Source: Nocardioides aromaticivorans (GTDB lineage Bacteria > Actinomycetota > Actinomycetes > Propionibacteriales > Nocardioidaceae). From it: a DNA stretch of 64,000 nucleotides. Location: NCBI RefSeq assembly GCF_013408525.1, contig NZ_JACBZM010000001.1, positions 682,001-746,000 on the forward strand. The letters run 5' to 3'. Position numbers and translations under genes: made by a program. The notes under the pieces are model-generated. The model had not been told where the DNA came from, did not search any database, and saw nothing but the letters and a program-made list of their open reading frames with translations. Shown in pieces: positions 36,139-44,757 of the stretch. Positions within the stretch are counted from its first letter, which is position 1. Each line of letters opens with the position of its first letter.

Positions 36139-36516
36139 CTACTCGGTGGTGAGCATGCGCAGGTGGCCCTTGCGGGCGACCTCACGGCCGCTCTCGCGCG
36201 GCTGCTCGACCACCGGCTGCGGGACCGGACGAGCCGCCTCCCGGACGGCGTCGGCGAGCGCGAGCAGGTCGTCGCCGCTCGGTCCCTGCTGCTGGGTGCC
36301 GAGGGAGAGCCGGACGACCTCCCAGCCGCGCGGTGCGGAGAGCCGCTCGCTGTGCTGGTCGCACAGGTCGTAGGCGTGGGGCTCCGCGAAGGTGGCGAGC
36401 GGTCCGAGGACGGCGGTGGAGTCGGCGTACACATAGGTCAGGGTCGCCACCGCACGCCGGGCGCACGCGGTGCGCGAGCAGGTGCGCATGCCCTGCGGTG
36501 CCGGAATCGCGCTCAC
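36139..36516 (-). CDS. DUF3499 family protein
   Basis: A 125-residue protein of the actinobacteria-specific DUF3499 family (mycobacterial Rv3258c). It has a CxxxxC pair (MRTCSRTACARRAVATLTYV), ADSTAVLGPLATFAEPHAYD and LCDQHSERLSAPRGWEV; the Cys and His residues suggest a metal-binding site. The start at GTG 36516 is favoured because TACCGT lies 7 nt upstream. An ATG nine codons later (36489) is the alternative. The function is unknown, but linkage to phosphomannomutase and whiB2 is conserved. Confidence 0.85.
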   Translation of the reverse strand: MSAIPAPQGMRTCSRTACARRAVATLTYVYADSTAVLGPLATFAEPHAYDLCDQHSERLSAPRGWEVVRLSLGTQQQGPSGDDLLALADAVREAARPVPQPVVEQPRESGREVARKGHLRMLTTE

Positions 36517-36523
36517 GCGGCAG

Positions 36524-36559
36524 ACGGTACCGCCCGGAGGGTGATCCGCTGGATAGGCT
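36524..36559. promoter_or_regulatory. Back-to-back -10 elements between DUF3499 and zincin-like genes
   Basis: The minus-strand TACCGT (36529 to 36524) is 7 nt from GTG 36516, and the plus-strand TAGGCT (36554-36559) is 9 nt from ATG 36569. Only 52 nt separate the start codons, so any regulator binding here would affect both genes. Confidence 0.4.
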
Positions 36560-36568
36560 CGCTGGACG

Positions 36569-37033
36569 ATGAGTGAGGACGAGGAGACCCGGGTCGCCCG
36601 CCCGCGGCGCGACCGTCGCGGACGCGGCATGCGCGGCCCCGCGGTCCTGCCGCTGACCTGGCCGGACACCAGCCACCGCCCGCCGCGGCCGTTGCGCCGC
36701 CGCGAGCTGTTCGACCGGATCATGCTCGACGTCGTCACCGAGATCGACGCGCGCTGGTCGCAGCACCTCGGCCTGCTGGAGTACGCCGTCGAGGACACCC
36801 CGCAGCTGCCGGACGACTGGGACTCCGGCCACGTGCCGCTGTCGTCGCTCGTGCGCGGGAGCGGTACGAAACCCACCCGCCTCGTCGTGTTCCGCCGGCC
36901 CCTGGAGCACCGCGCGGGCGACCGGGCCGACCTCGAGGCGATCATCCTCACCGTCGTGGTGGAGCAGGTCGCCGAGCTGCTCGGGATCGAGCCGGCCGAG
37001 GTGGACCCGCGCTACCCCGGCGACGACGACTGA
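36569..37033 (+). CDS. Zincin-like metallopeptidase family protein lacking HExxH
   Basis: A 154-residue protein similar to the actinobacterial metallopeptidase-like family found beside DUF3499 (Rv3259 type). It has an Arg-rich N terminus, RRRELFDRIMLDVVTEIDAR, RLVVFRRPLEHRAGDRADLE and a terminal ILTVVVEQVAELLGIEPAEV. In catalytic zincins of this fold the last segment carries HExxH; here it reads VVVEQVAELL, so no zinc-binding HExxH can be seen. It may be a non-enzymatic relative. Confidence 0.75.
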   Translation: MSEDEETRVARPRRDRRGRGMRGPAVLPLTWPDTSHRPPRPLRRRELFDRIMLDVVTEIDARWSQHLGLLEYAVEDTPQLPDDWDSGHVPLSSLVRGSGTKPTRLVVFRRPLEHRAGDRADLEAIILTVVVEQVAELLGIEPAEVDPRYPGDDD

Positions 37034-37041
37034 TCAGCCGG

Positions 37042-38493
37042 TCAGTCGGGCTCGACGACCGGGATCTCGGCCCGCAGCTCCGCCGGCCGCACCCGCAGGG
37101 TCGCCAGTCCCGGCCGCCTGCCGCCGGTGGCCGCCAGGACGACCGCCTGGATCCGGGTGTTGCGGGAGACGACCGAGATCGACGCGGCGTCGTCCGGCAG
37201 GCTGAGCGTGGCGCCGCGGTCGGTGCCGATCTCCACCTTGTCCGCGCGGATCTCCTTGCCGGCGGCGTCGTAGGACACGACGTCGACCACTGCCGTGCGC
37301 TCGGCGCCGCCGAGCACGACGCTCTTCCGGCCCGAGGGGACGACGGCCGCGGCCGGCTCGTCGAGCGAGGGCGTCGGCGCCAGCAGCACGAGGTCGTCAC
37401 CGGACAGCGCCATGAAGGACGACGCCACCGGCCCGGACGCCTCGAGCTCGATGCCGACGACGCCGTCCGCGGTCGCGCCCTTGAACAGCTTGGTGAGGTC
37501 GACCGTCTCCATCGCCTGGGGCGGGACCGAGATCTCCGGGGCGCCGGTGGGCGTGAAGGCGGCCTGCTCGGTCACGAACCGGACGGCGACGCGCACCTCG
37601 TCGTCCCCCGGGTTGGCGAGCTGGAGGGTCGGCTGCGCGGGCTTCTTCGGGACGCCGAGGATCAGGCTGCTGCTGGAGGGGCTCGTGTCCGCGGGGAGGA
37701 AGTCGGTGCTCACCACGCCACGGCCGAGCGGGTCCCAGGTGTTGCGCGCGGTCGCGGTGACCCGGCCCCGGACGACGGTCAGGTGGGCGGCGGTCGCCTC
37801 GGCGCGCGGGGCGGCCGTGGCGAGGTCGATGCGCTTCACGCCGTGCGGCGGCACCTCGATGCCGCGCAGCGCGGGCTCCTCGACGGGACCCGTGGCGTCG
37901 TGGAGGGCGAGGTCGACGACCGCGTCGCCGTCGTCGGGGTTCACCAGCTCGATCGTGGTGGCGTAGCGGGCCGACGCCCCGACGCCCACCAGCCACTCGT
38001 CGTACGACGGTCCGCGGCACTCGGGCACCGCGAGCTCGCCGTCCCGTCCGGCCGCGATGCCCGGGGCCGCGGCGCCACGGCCGTCGAGGACGGTGGGACC
38101 GGTGCTCGACGGCACCTCGACGGTGCTGCCCTGCTCGACCGTGACCGGCTTGCCGGCCTTGGTGGCGCTGCTGCCGGAGGCGCCGCGCGCGGCGGGCGCC
38201 GTGGCGACCGCGAGTTCACCACCCGGCACGTCGGGGGTCCGGGTCACGCGGACGGCACCGTCGTCGCCGGTCAGTCCGCCCGGGCAGACCATCGTGGCGG
38301 ACGTCAGGGCGGAGGTCGTGGGCGGCTGTGGGCCGGACAGCGGGTTGTCCTCGCCGCCGATGACGCCGACGCTCAGCGCGACGACGGCGGGGGCGGCGAT
38401 CGCGAGGGCGACCAGGAGGTCGATGCGGCGGCCGCGGGAGACCGACGCGCGGCGGCCGGCGCCGGCCTTCTCGGTGGATCCGGGCTCAGTCAT
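37042..38493 (-). CDS. DUF5719 family secreted or anchored protein
   Basis: A 483-residue protein. One N-terminal membrane segment (about residues 26-48) is followed by a large extracytoplasmic region rich in beta-type sequence: ATTIELVNPDDGDAVVDLAL, TLQLANPGDDEVRVAVRFV, and further similar modules. It matches the DUF5719 family, which sits next to large GT2 membrane proteins in actinobacteria. ATG 38493 overlaps the end of that glycosyltransferase gene by 8 nt, implying coupling. The function is unknown; a role with the adjacent transferase is inferred. Confidence 0.8.
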   Translation of the reverse strand: MTEPGSTEKAGAGRRASVSRGRRIDLLVALAIAAPAVVALSVGVIGGEDNPLSGPQPPTTSALTSATMVCPGGLTGDDGAVRVTRTPDVPGGELAVATAPAARGASGSSATKAGKPVTVEQGSTVEVPSSTGPTVLDGRGAAAPGIAAGRDGELAVPECRGPSYDEWLVGVGASARYATTIELVNPDDGDAVVDLALHDATGPVEEPALRGIEVPPHGVKRIDLATAAPRAEATAAHLTVVRGRVTATARNTWDPLGRGVVSTDFLPADTSPSSSSLILGVPKKPAQPTLQLANPGDDEVRVAVRFVTEQAAFTPTGAPEISVPPQAMETVDLTKLFKGATADGVVGIELEASGPVASSFMALSGDDLVLLAPTPSLDEPAAAVVPSGRKSVVLGGAERTAVVDVVSYDAAGKEIRADKVEIGTDRGATLSLPDDAASISVVSRNTRIQAVVLAATGGRRPGLATLRVRPAELRAEIPVVEPD

Positions 38494-41377
38494 CACGGCT
38501 CCTTCGCAGGGGCGGGAGGGCCAGCACGACGAGGACCGGGATCGCGATCCCCTGCACGAGCAGGAGCAGCGCGCGGACCCAGTCGTGGTGCTCGGGCAGC
38601 GGTCCGGGTGCGGGGTCGACCTGCCAGGCGCGGGTGCCGCGGCTCGAGCTGGCCTGGACCAGACCGGAGGTGGCGTCGAGGCTGGAGGCCACGGATCCGT
38701 CGGCCGGGGCCGCCTGGACGACGTACAGGATCCCGCGACGCGACAGCTCCTGCACCGCGTCGGGATCGGGCGCGGTGACCAGGCTCCGGATGACCGCGGT
38801 GACCTCGGCGTCCTCGGGGGTCAGCGCGGCGATCTCGTCCTCGCCGAGGGTCATGCCGTCGCCGCGGTGGACCTCGTAGGAGAGCCCGTCAGCGATGCTG
38901 CCGCGCAGCACGAGGATGCCGTCCTGGTCGGCCTGCTCGGCGCGCTGTGCCATGTAGACGGGCACGTCGGACGGCGGGTCGTCGGTCAGGTCCTCGCCGC
39001 CCCACACCGCGAACCAGACCAGCCCGACCAGCGGGGCCACCAGCCCGGCGAGGCCGGCGAGCGCGAGGCCGGCCTGGACCGGCCTCCTCTGGTCGCCGAG
39101 GTGGTGCAGCGAGAGGCCACCGAGCAGGGCGGCGGTGAGCCACGCGCCCTGCAGGACGAGCAGCACGATGCCGAGGCCCGGCTGCTGGCCGTCTCCCCCG
39201 GCGAGGCCGACCGAGGTCACCGCGAGCGGGACCCCGACGGCGGCGGTCACGGCGGCGACCACCCAGCAGGCCACGACCGGGATCCGGGTGGCCGCTGGGA
39301 TGAGCGACAGCAGGGCGAGGACGGGGAGGACGAGTCCGACGGCCGCGGGGGCGCCGAGGTCGCCGACCCGGCCCGCCAGCAGGTCCCAGCCGGACGTCGC
39401 GGCGCTCGGCCAGCGGCCGATGTCGAGCACGAGCGTGCCGGCGGCGCCCTCGAGGACGGCCGGCAGCCACCACGGCACCAGCACGAGGAGCGGGACGGCG
39501 AGCGCGGCCACCGGCGGCCCCCACACGGACCGCTCCCGGACCTCCCCCGGCGCGAGCCGGAACGCGAAGCCGACCAGCACGCCGATCAGCACCGCGAGGA
39601 CCAGCCAGGACGACGGCGCGACCGCGGTCAGCAGGGCGAGCGCGAGGCCGGTGCGCCAGCCGGCCCGCCAGCGGTGCGCGGCATCGGGGTCGGCGAAGCC
39701 GAGGGCGGCGTGCGCGAGCCACGGCAGGATCGCGGACGCGACGACCACGCCCCAGCGCCCGCCACCCCAGGCACCGGACGCGAGCGGCACGAGCGCCCAC
39801 ATGACCGACCCCCACAGGAGCAGCCAGCGCGGCGCGCCGTACGGCGTCACGAAGCGGCCCACCACCCGCAGGAAGCGCCAGGCACCCCACAGCGCGACCG
39901 GCGCCGCGAGGGCCATCACCAGGCTGATCAGCGTGGAGGGGCCGACCGGCCAGGCGAGGAGGGCGAGCGGGAGCACGTACGCCGGCGCGGGCACGTCGGA
40001 GCCGAAGCCGATCGGGTGCCACCCCTCGACGTGCAGCCGCCACCAGTCGCCGGCACTGCCCGGGGTGGGCGACAGCGCACCCCCGCTGAAGCCACCGACG
40101 ATGTCGCGAACGCCGATGAGCAGCGCCAGGACGACGAGGGCCGTGGCCATCGCGGTGGGGCTGGTGAAGAACCGGACGACCCAGCCGGTGTCGGCGTAGT
40201 CGTCCTCCTCGTCGCGGTGGCGCGCCGGCGGCGGCGCGACGGCGGCATCGCGCTCGGCGGCCGCGGCGCGACGCCGCTCGGCGACGTCCGCGGCCTGGTT
40301 GGTGGCGGCGGCAACGAGGTCGCCGAGGAAGTCGAGCCCGTGGCGGTAGGGCAGCCACCAGGGCGCCAGGAGCCGGCGGACCCGCTCCCGGTCGGGTCCG
40401 GCGTCGCCGCGCAGGGCGGCGACCGCCTCCCTGCGGGTCCGGCGCGCGGCCAGGACCCGGCCCGGGTGGCGCAGCACGGAGAACAGGGCGGCGAGCTCGT
40501 CGAGCGCCTCACCGACCGCGCGCACGCACAGCAGCCCGACCATCCGCAGCAGGGTGCCCAGCGCCAGCCGGACCACCTGGAAGGGCAGCGTCGCGCCGCG
40601 GGCGTTGACCAACAGCGTGAACAGGGCGGCCCGGCGCTCCTGGAAGTGGGTGTGGCGGCCGGTCAGCGGCGTGCGTCGTACGCCCCGGTGGGCGGCCTCC
40701 GCGTGGAAGACCACGGCCTTCGGCACGATCACCGTGGTCCGACCCGCGGCCGCGGCGCGCCAGCCGAGGTCCAGGTCGTTGCCGAAGATCGGCAGCGCGG
40801 CGTCGAAGCCGCCGAGCTCCTCGAGGACCGTACGACGGACCAGCATGCCGGCGGTGTTGACCGCGAACACCTCGCGGACCTCGTCGTGCTGGCCCTGGTC
40901 GTACTCGCCGCGCTCCAGCCCGGTCTCGCGCCGGCCGGTGCCGCTGATGGTCACGCCGAGCTCGAGCAGGCGCCGCAGCGAGGGCCACTCGCGCAGCTTG
41001 GGCCCGAGGATGTCGGCCTCCGGGCGCTGCGCGGCGACCGCGAGCAGCTCCTGCAGCGCCGTCGGCGCCGGCTTCGCGTCGTCGTGGAGGATCCAGACCC
41101 ACTCGGGGTCCCGGCCGGCCGCGGCGAGTGCCTGCAGGCCGTCGGCGACCGCGTCCGGGAACCCGGCGCTGGCCGGCATCCGGCGCACCGCCAGCGGGAC
41201 GTGGTCCTCCAGTGCCTGGCGGACGATCTCGGGGCTGTCGTCCTTGCTGCCGGTGTCGATCGCGACGACCGAGTCGAGGGGGGCGGTCTGCGCGCGGAGG
41301 CCGTCGAGGACGGCCGGGAGCCACGAGGCACCGTCGTGGCTCACCAGGAGGACGGCGACCCGGACTTGTTGCGACAC
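38486..41377 (-). CDS. Large membrane glycosyltransferase, GT2 family
   Basis: A 963-residue fusion. The N-terminal GT-A domain (1-280) starts VRVAVLLVSHDGASWLPAVL, has WILHDDAKP (D-x-D-like metal site) and FGNDLDLGWRAAAAG. A linker is followed by a C-terminal half with about twelve membrane segments and a short outer domain before the last helix. This architecture suggests a polyprenyl-linked sugar transferase assembling a surface glycan. The GTG start lies 8 nt after TAGGGT (41391 to 41386). It is co-transcribed with the DUF5719 gene. Confidence 0.88.
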   Translation of the reverse strand: MSQQVRVAVLLVSHDGASWLPAVLDGLRAQTAPLDSVVAIDTGSKDDSPEIVRQALEDHVPLAVRRMPASAGFPDAVADGLQALAAAGRDPEWVWILHDDAKPAPTALQELLAVAAQRPEADILGPKLREWPSLRRLLELGVTISGTGRRETGLERGEYDQGQHDEVREVFAVNTAGMLVRRTVLEELGGFDAALPIFGNDLDLGWRAAAAGRTTVIVPKAVVFHAEAAHRGVRRTPLTGRHTHFQERRAALFTLLVNARGATLPFQVVRLALGTLLRMVGLLCVRAVGEALDELAALFSVLRHPGRVLAARRTRREAVAALRGDAGPDRERVRRLLAPWWLPYRHGLDFLGDLVAAATNQAADVAERRRAAAAERDAAVAPPPARHRDEEDDYADTGWVVRFFTSPTAMATALVVLALLIGVRDIVGGFSGGALSPTPGSAGDWWRLHVEGWHPIGFGSDVPAPAYVLPLALLAWPVGPSTLISLVMALAAPVALWGAWRFLRVVGRFVTPYGAPRWLLLWGSVMWALVPLASGAWGGGRWGVVVASAILPWLAHAALGFADPDAAHRWRAGWRTGLALALLTAVAPSSWLVLAVLIGVLVGFAFRLAPGEVRERSVWGPPVAALAVPLLVLVPWWLPAVLEGAAGTLVLDIGRWPSAATSGWDLLAGRVGDLGAPAAVGLVLPVLALLSLIPAATRIPVVACWVVAAVTAAVGVPLAVTSVGLAGGDGQQPGLGIVLLVLQGAWLTAALLGGLSLHHLGDQRRPVQAGLALAGLAGLVAPLVGLVWFAVWGGEDLTDDPPSDVPVYMAQRAEQADQDGILVLRGSIADGLSYEVHRGDGMTLGEDEIAALTPEDAEVTAVIRSLVTAPDPDAVQELSRRGILYVVQAAPADGSVASSLDATSGLVQASSSRGTRAWQVDPAPGPLPEHHDWVRALLLLVQGIAIPVLVVLALPPLRRSRDD

Positions 41378-41452
41378 GAGGTCAGACCCTACGTGGGACG
41401 GTCCGAAGGGGGCGAACCGTCAGCGTCGGGCCTGACCGGCGTCAGCGGGCCG

Positions 41453-41707
41453 TCAGACGGCCCTCTTCTTCAGCTTGCGACGCTCCCGCTCCGAGAGGCC
41501 GCCCCAGATGCCGAAGCGCTCGTCGTTGCCCAGCGCCGCCTCGAGGCACTCCAGGCGCACCTCGCAGGTCTGGCACACCTTCTTCGCCTCACGCGTCGAT
41601 CCCCCCTTCTCGGGGAAGAACGCCTCGGGGTCGGTCTGAGCGCACAGCGCGCGCTCCTGCCACCCCAGCTCTTCTGTCTCTGCCTCGACCAGGAAGAGTT
41701 CTCTCAC
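41453..41707 (-). CDS. whiB2: WhiB-family iron-sulfur regulator (WhiB2 type)
   Basis: An 84-residue WhiB protein. The four Fe-S ligands are C22, C45, C48 and C54 (CQTCEVRLEC), followed by the GIWGG turn and the basic tail LSERERRKLKKRAV that contacts DNA. The length, the C-terminal signature and the position beside fbiA match WhiB2/WhiB, which controls septation and sporulation-type division. GTG 41707 is preceded by AAGGGGCG. The intergenic region holds a 26-bp palindrome. Confidence 0.93.
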   Translation of the reverse strand: MRELFLVEAETEELGWQERALCAQTDPEAFFPEKGGSTREAKKVCQTCEVRLECLEAALGNDERFGIWGGLSERERRKLKKRAV

Positions 41708-41743
41708 GATTTCGCCCCTTACAACTCGACCCCGTGCCCGAAC

Positions 41744-41769
41744 GACACACGTGGAATTACATATGTGTC
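41744..41769. promoter_or_regulatory. Imperfect palindrome between whiB2 and fbiA
   Basis: GACACACGTG (41744-41753), a 6-nt spacer and CATATGTGTC (41760-41769); the arms match in 8 of 10 positions. It lies 37 nt upstream of the whiB2 start codon and could be an operator for one or both divergent genes. Confidence 0.45.
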
Positions 41770-41892
41770 ATACCCGAAGAGTCAAGGCCGAATCTGCTAT
41801 ACGCAGCCCAGCAGGACGATCGTCCCTGCCTTCAGGCAGAGTTCTCCCCCGTGGACTCGAGCAACGCGACACCGGATCTGACGACGACCGAT

Positions 41893-42906
41893 GTGATCAG
41901 GAACATCACCGTGCTGTCGGGCGGCATGGGCGGGGCGAGGTTCCTGCAGGGCCTGCTGCACGGCATCGAGGGCGACCTGCTGCCCGGGGTCTCCCCCGAC
42001 GCGCGGGTCACCGTCATCGCCAACACCTGCGACGACTGGTGGGTCCACGGACTCAAGGTCTGCCCCGACCTCGACACCGTGATGTACACCCTCGGTGACG
42101 GCATCGACCTCGAGCGGGGCTGGGGACGCCGGGCCGAGACGTGGAGCGCCAAGGAGGAGCTGGCGGCGTACGGCGTCGAGCCGACGTGGTTCGGACTGGG
42201 CGACCGCGACATCGCCACCCACCTGGTCCGCACGCAGATGCTGGACGCGGGCTACCCGCTCTCCCAGGTGACCGAGGCGCTGTGCCGCCGCTGGCTCACC
42301 CCCCGGTACGGCGACCGGCTGACCCTGCTCCCGATGACCGACGACCGCGCGGAGACCCACGTCGCCGTCGCCGACCCGGAGTCGCCGAGCGGCACCCGCG
42401 TGGTGCACTTCCAGGAGTACTGGGTCCGGCTGCGCGCCGCGGTGCCCGCCGAGACGCTGGTGTTCGTCGGCCTCGACCAGGCGACCCCCGCCCCCGGCGT
42501 GCTCGACGCGATCACCGGCGCCGACCTCGTCGTGCTGCCGCCGTCGAACCCGGTGGTGTCCGTCGGCACGATCCTCGGCGTGCCCGGCCTCCGCGAGGCG
42601 ATCCGCGGCACGACCGCGCGCGTGGTCGGCCTCTCCCCCATCGTCGGCTCCTCGCACGTGCGCGGGATGGCCGAGCAGATGCTGACCTCGATCGGCGTCG
42701 AGGTGAGCGCCGCCGGCGTCGGCCTCAACTACGGTGCCCGCACAGGTGGCGGAGTCCTGGACGGCTGGCTCATCGACGAGCGCGACGCCGACCAGGTCGC
42801 CCGGCTCGAGGCGGCCGGCATCGCCACGGCCGCCGTGCCGCTGATGATGACCGACCACGACGCGACCGCCGCGATGGCGGCGGCCGCCGTGGCACTGGTG
42901 CGCTGA
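41893..42906 (+). CDS. fbiA: 2-phospho-L-lactate transferase (coenzyme F420 synthesis)
   Basis: A 337-residue CofD/FbiA enzyme that joins a phospholactate or phosphoenolpyruvate-derived guanylylated donor to Fo in F420 biosynthesis. The N-terminal nucleotide loop is ITVLSGGMGGARFLQGLLHG. VIANTCDDWWVHGLKVCPDL and LPPSNPVVSVGTIL are further family blocks. GTG 41893 gives the start seen in homologues. A GTG at 41851 would add 14 residues; neither start has a clear Shine-Dalgarno. Divergent from whiB2. Confidence 0.9.
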   Translation: MIRNITVLSGGMGGARFLQGLLHGIEGDLLPGVSPDARVTVIANTCDDWWVHGLKVCPDLDTVMYTLGDGIDLERGWGRRAETWSAKEELAAYGVEPTWFGLGDRDIATHLVRTQMLDAGYPLSQVTEALCRRWLTPRYGDRLTLLPMTDDRAETHVAVADPESPSGTRVVHFQEYWVRLRAAVPAETLVFVGLDQATPAPGVLDAITGADLVVLPPSNPVVSVGTILGVPGLREAIRGTTARVVGLSPIVGSSHVRGMAEQMLTSIGVEVSAAGVGLNYGARTGGGVLDGWLIDERDADQVARLEAAGIATAAVPLMMTDHDATAAMAAAAVALVR

Positions 42907-43859
42907 TGGCCGGCTCGCTCTCCGTCCTGGCGCCCGACGGCGTCCCGGAGATCACGGCGGGCGACGACCTCGCCGCCGTCCTCCTCGACGCCCTCGCGCC
43001 CGAGCAGGTCGCCGACGGCGACGTCCTCGTCGTGACCAGCAAGGTCGTGAGCAAGGCCGAGGGCCGGGTCGTCACCGGCGAGCGCGAGGAGTGGCTCGAG
43101 CGCGAGACCGTGCGGCTGGTCGCCGTACGGGGCGCCACCCGCATCGTGCGCAACCGGCTCGGGCTGACGATGGCCGCGGCCGGGATCGACGCGTCCAACG
43201 TGGCGAGCGGGTCCGTCGTACTCCTGCCGGAGGACCCGGACGCCTCGGCACGCGCCCTGCGCCGCGCCGTCGCCCAGCGCAGCGGCGCCAACGTGGGCGT
43301 GGTCGTCACCGACACCGCCGGACGGGCGTGGCGCGAGGGCCAGACCGACATCGCCATCGGCGCGGCCGGGCTGACCGTCCTCGAGTCCTTCGCCGGCCGG
43401 GTCGACGCCCACGGCAACGAGCTGGCCGTGACCGCGCCCGCCGTCGCCGACGAGATCGCCGCGGCCGTCGAGCTGGCGCAGGGCAAGCTCGGCTCCCGTC
43501 CCTTCGCCGTCGTCCGCGGCCGGGCCGACCTGGTCCTGCCGGCCGGCGACGACGGCCCGGGCGCCGCGACGCTGATCCGCCCGGAGGGCGCCGACCTGTT
43601 CGGGTACGGCGCCCGCGAGGCCGTGCTGCGCGCCGTCGGCGGGCAGCCGGGCGACCGGGCACCCTTCGGCGCCCCGGTCGGCGCCGAGGAGCTCGTGGCG
43701 GCCCTGTCGCGCGCCGGGATCGCCGCCCGGCCGGGCCCCGCGGGCGACGTCATCTGTGCCGCCGAGCGCCGTGCCGCGGTCGACATCGTGGCCTTCGCCC
43801 ACGGCTGGGCGGCCACGGAGTCGGGCACCGACCTGCGGTTGCAGCCAGTCAGTCCGTAG
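42906..43859 (+). CDS. fbiB: Coenzyme F420-0:L-glutamate ligase, short FbiB
   Basis: A 317-residue protein. The CofE domain (about 1-245) is complete: VVTSKVVSKAEGRVV, RIVRNRLGLTMAAAGIDASN, VVVTDTAGRAWREGQTDIAI. It adds glutamates to F420-0. Mycobacterial FbiB is about 448 residues with a C-terminal FMN nitroreductase domain; here only a tail of about 70 residues follows CofE, so that domain is missing or severely shortened. The ATG overlaps the fbiA stop by one base. Confidence 0.88.
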   Translation: MAGSLSVLAPDGVPEITAGDDLAAVLLDALAPEQVADGDVLVVTSKVVSKAEGRVVTGEREEWLERETVRLVAVRGATRIVRNRLGLTMAAAGIDASNVASGSVVLLPEDPDASARALRRAVAQRSGANVGVVVTDTAGRAWREGQTDIAIGAAGLTVLESFAGRVDAHGNELAVTAPAVADEIAAAVELAQGKLGSRPFAVVRGRADLVLPAGDDGPGAATLIRPEGADLFGYGAREAVLRAVGGQPGDRAPFGAPVGAEELVAALSRAGIAARPGPAGDVICAAERRAAVDIVAFAHGWAATESGTDLRLQPVSP

Positions 43860-43904
43860 ACTCCCCACGTTCCGCGCACCCACCAAGACGAGGTACCCCG
43901 CACC

Positions 43905-44666
43905 GTGGCCAAGTCCAGCAAGTCCGAGAAGTCGGACCGCCGTCAAGTCATCGACGAGATCCGGCGCAAGCAGAAGAGCGCCGAGAAGCGTCAGGGCCGG
44001 GCCATCGTCGGCGTGTGCGTGCTCGTCGCGCTCCTGATCGTGGGCGCCGCGGCGTACAGCCCGATCAAGACGGCGATCGAGAAGGCGCGCTACTCCGGCA
44101 AGGACCTCGCCGACATCGGCGCCAAGGCCGACGTGTGCGGGAAGATCACCGAGAAGGAGGCCACGGGCAGCGGCGACCACGTCCCCAGCTCCCAGCAGGT
44201 CACCTACAAGGACGCCCCGCCGGCCTTCGGCTCGCACTGGAACGAGGCGGGCCTCGCGCCGGCCCCGATCACGGACCGCTACTACACCGAGGGCACCCGC
44301 CCCGAGCTCGAGTCGCTGGTGCACAACCTCGAGCACGGCTACACGATCCTCTGGTACGACGACACCGCCGCCGACGACTCCGGCGAGATCGCCGCGATCA
44401 AGGCCATGGCCGCGACCCTCGACGCCAACGACACCAACCAGCGGCTGAAGTTCAAGGCCGCCCCGTGGACCGCGGCGGACACCAAGGAGACCGGCAAGGG
44501 CTTCCCGAAGGGCCAGCACATCGCCTTCACCCACTGGCGCAACGACGCCGCCGCCAGCAAGTCCTACGGCGTGTGGCAGTACTGCTCCGAGGCGAGCGGT
44601 GCCGCGCTGAAGGCGTTCATGGAGAAGTACCCCTTCACCGACGCCCCGGAGCCCTTCGTCTACTGA
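43905..44666 (+). CDS. DUF3105 family membrane-anchored protein
   Basis: A 253-residue protein. A Lys/Arg-rich cytoplasmic head (1-32) precedes a single membrane helix (about 33-52) and an outer domain with the DUF3105 signatures PPAFGSHW (about residues 100-110), LESLVHNLEHGYTILWYDD and FTHWRNDAAAS. Conserved His residues in SHW, HNLEHG and THW suggest metal binding. The function is unknown. A hairpin follows its stop. Confidence 0.85.
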   Translation: MAKSSKSEKSDRRQVIDEIRRKQKSAEKRQGRAIVGVCVLVALLIVGAAAYSPIKTAIEKARYSGKDLADIGAKADVCGKITEKEATGSGDHVPSSQQVTYKDAPPAFGSHWNEAGLAPAPITDRYYTEGTRPELESLVHNLEHGYTILWYDDTAADDSGEIAAIKAMAATLDANDTNQRLKFKAAPWTAADTKETGKGFPKGQHIAFTHWRNDAAASKSYGVWQYCSEASGAALKAFMEKYPFTDAPEPFVY

Positions 44667-44680
44667 GTCGAATGGGCCGA

Positions 44681-44707
44681 GCGTGTCGCTCGTTCCTCGC
44701 GACACGC
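44681..44707 (+). terminator. Hairpin after the DUF3105 gene
   Basis: GCGTGTCGC (44681-44689) pairs perfectly with GCGACACGC (44699-44707) around a 9-nt loop, 15 nt past the stop. It is likely a terminator, although no T-run follows. Confidence 0.55.
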
Positions 44708-44720
44708 TGCCGGCCCGCAG

Positions 44721-44757
44721 TTGCCTCCGGCGGATGGTTGCGTCCGCCTGGCGGCAA
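44721..44757 (+). repeat. 37-bp palindromic element, copy A
   Basis: TTGCCTCCGGCGGA and TCCGCCTGGCGGCAA form an imperfect stem around TGGTTGCG. The reverse complement matches copy B (49306-49342) at 35 of 37 positions. Confidence 0.75.
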
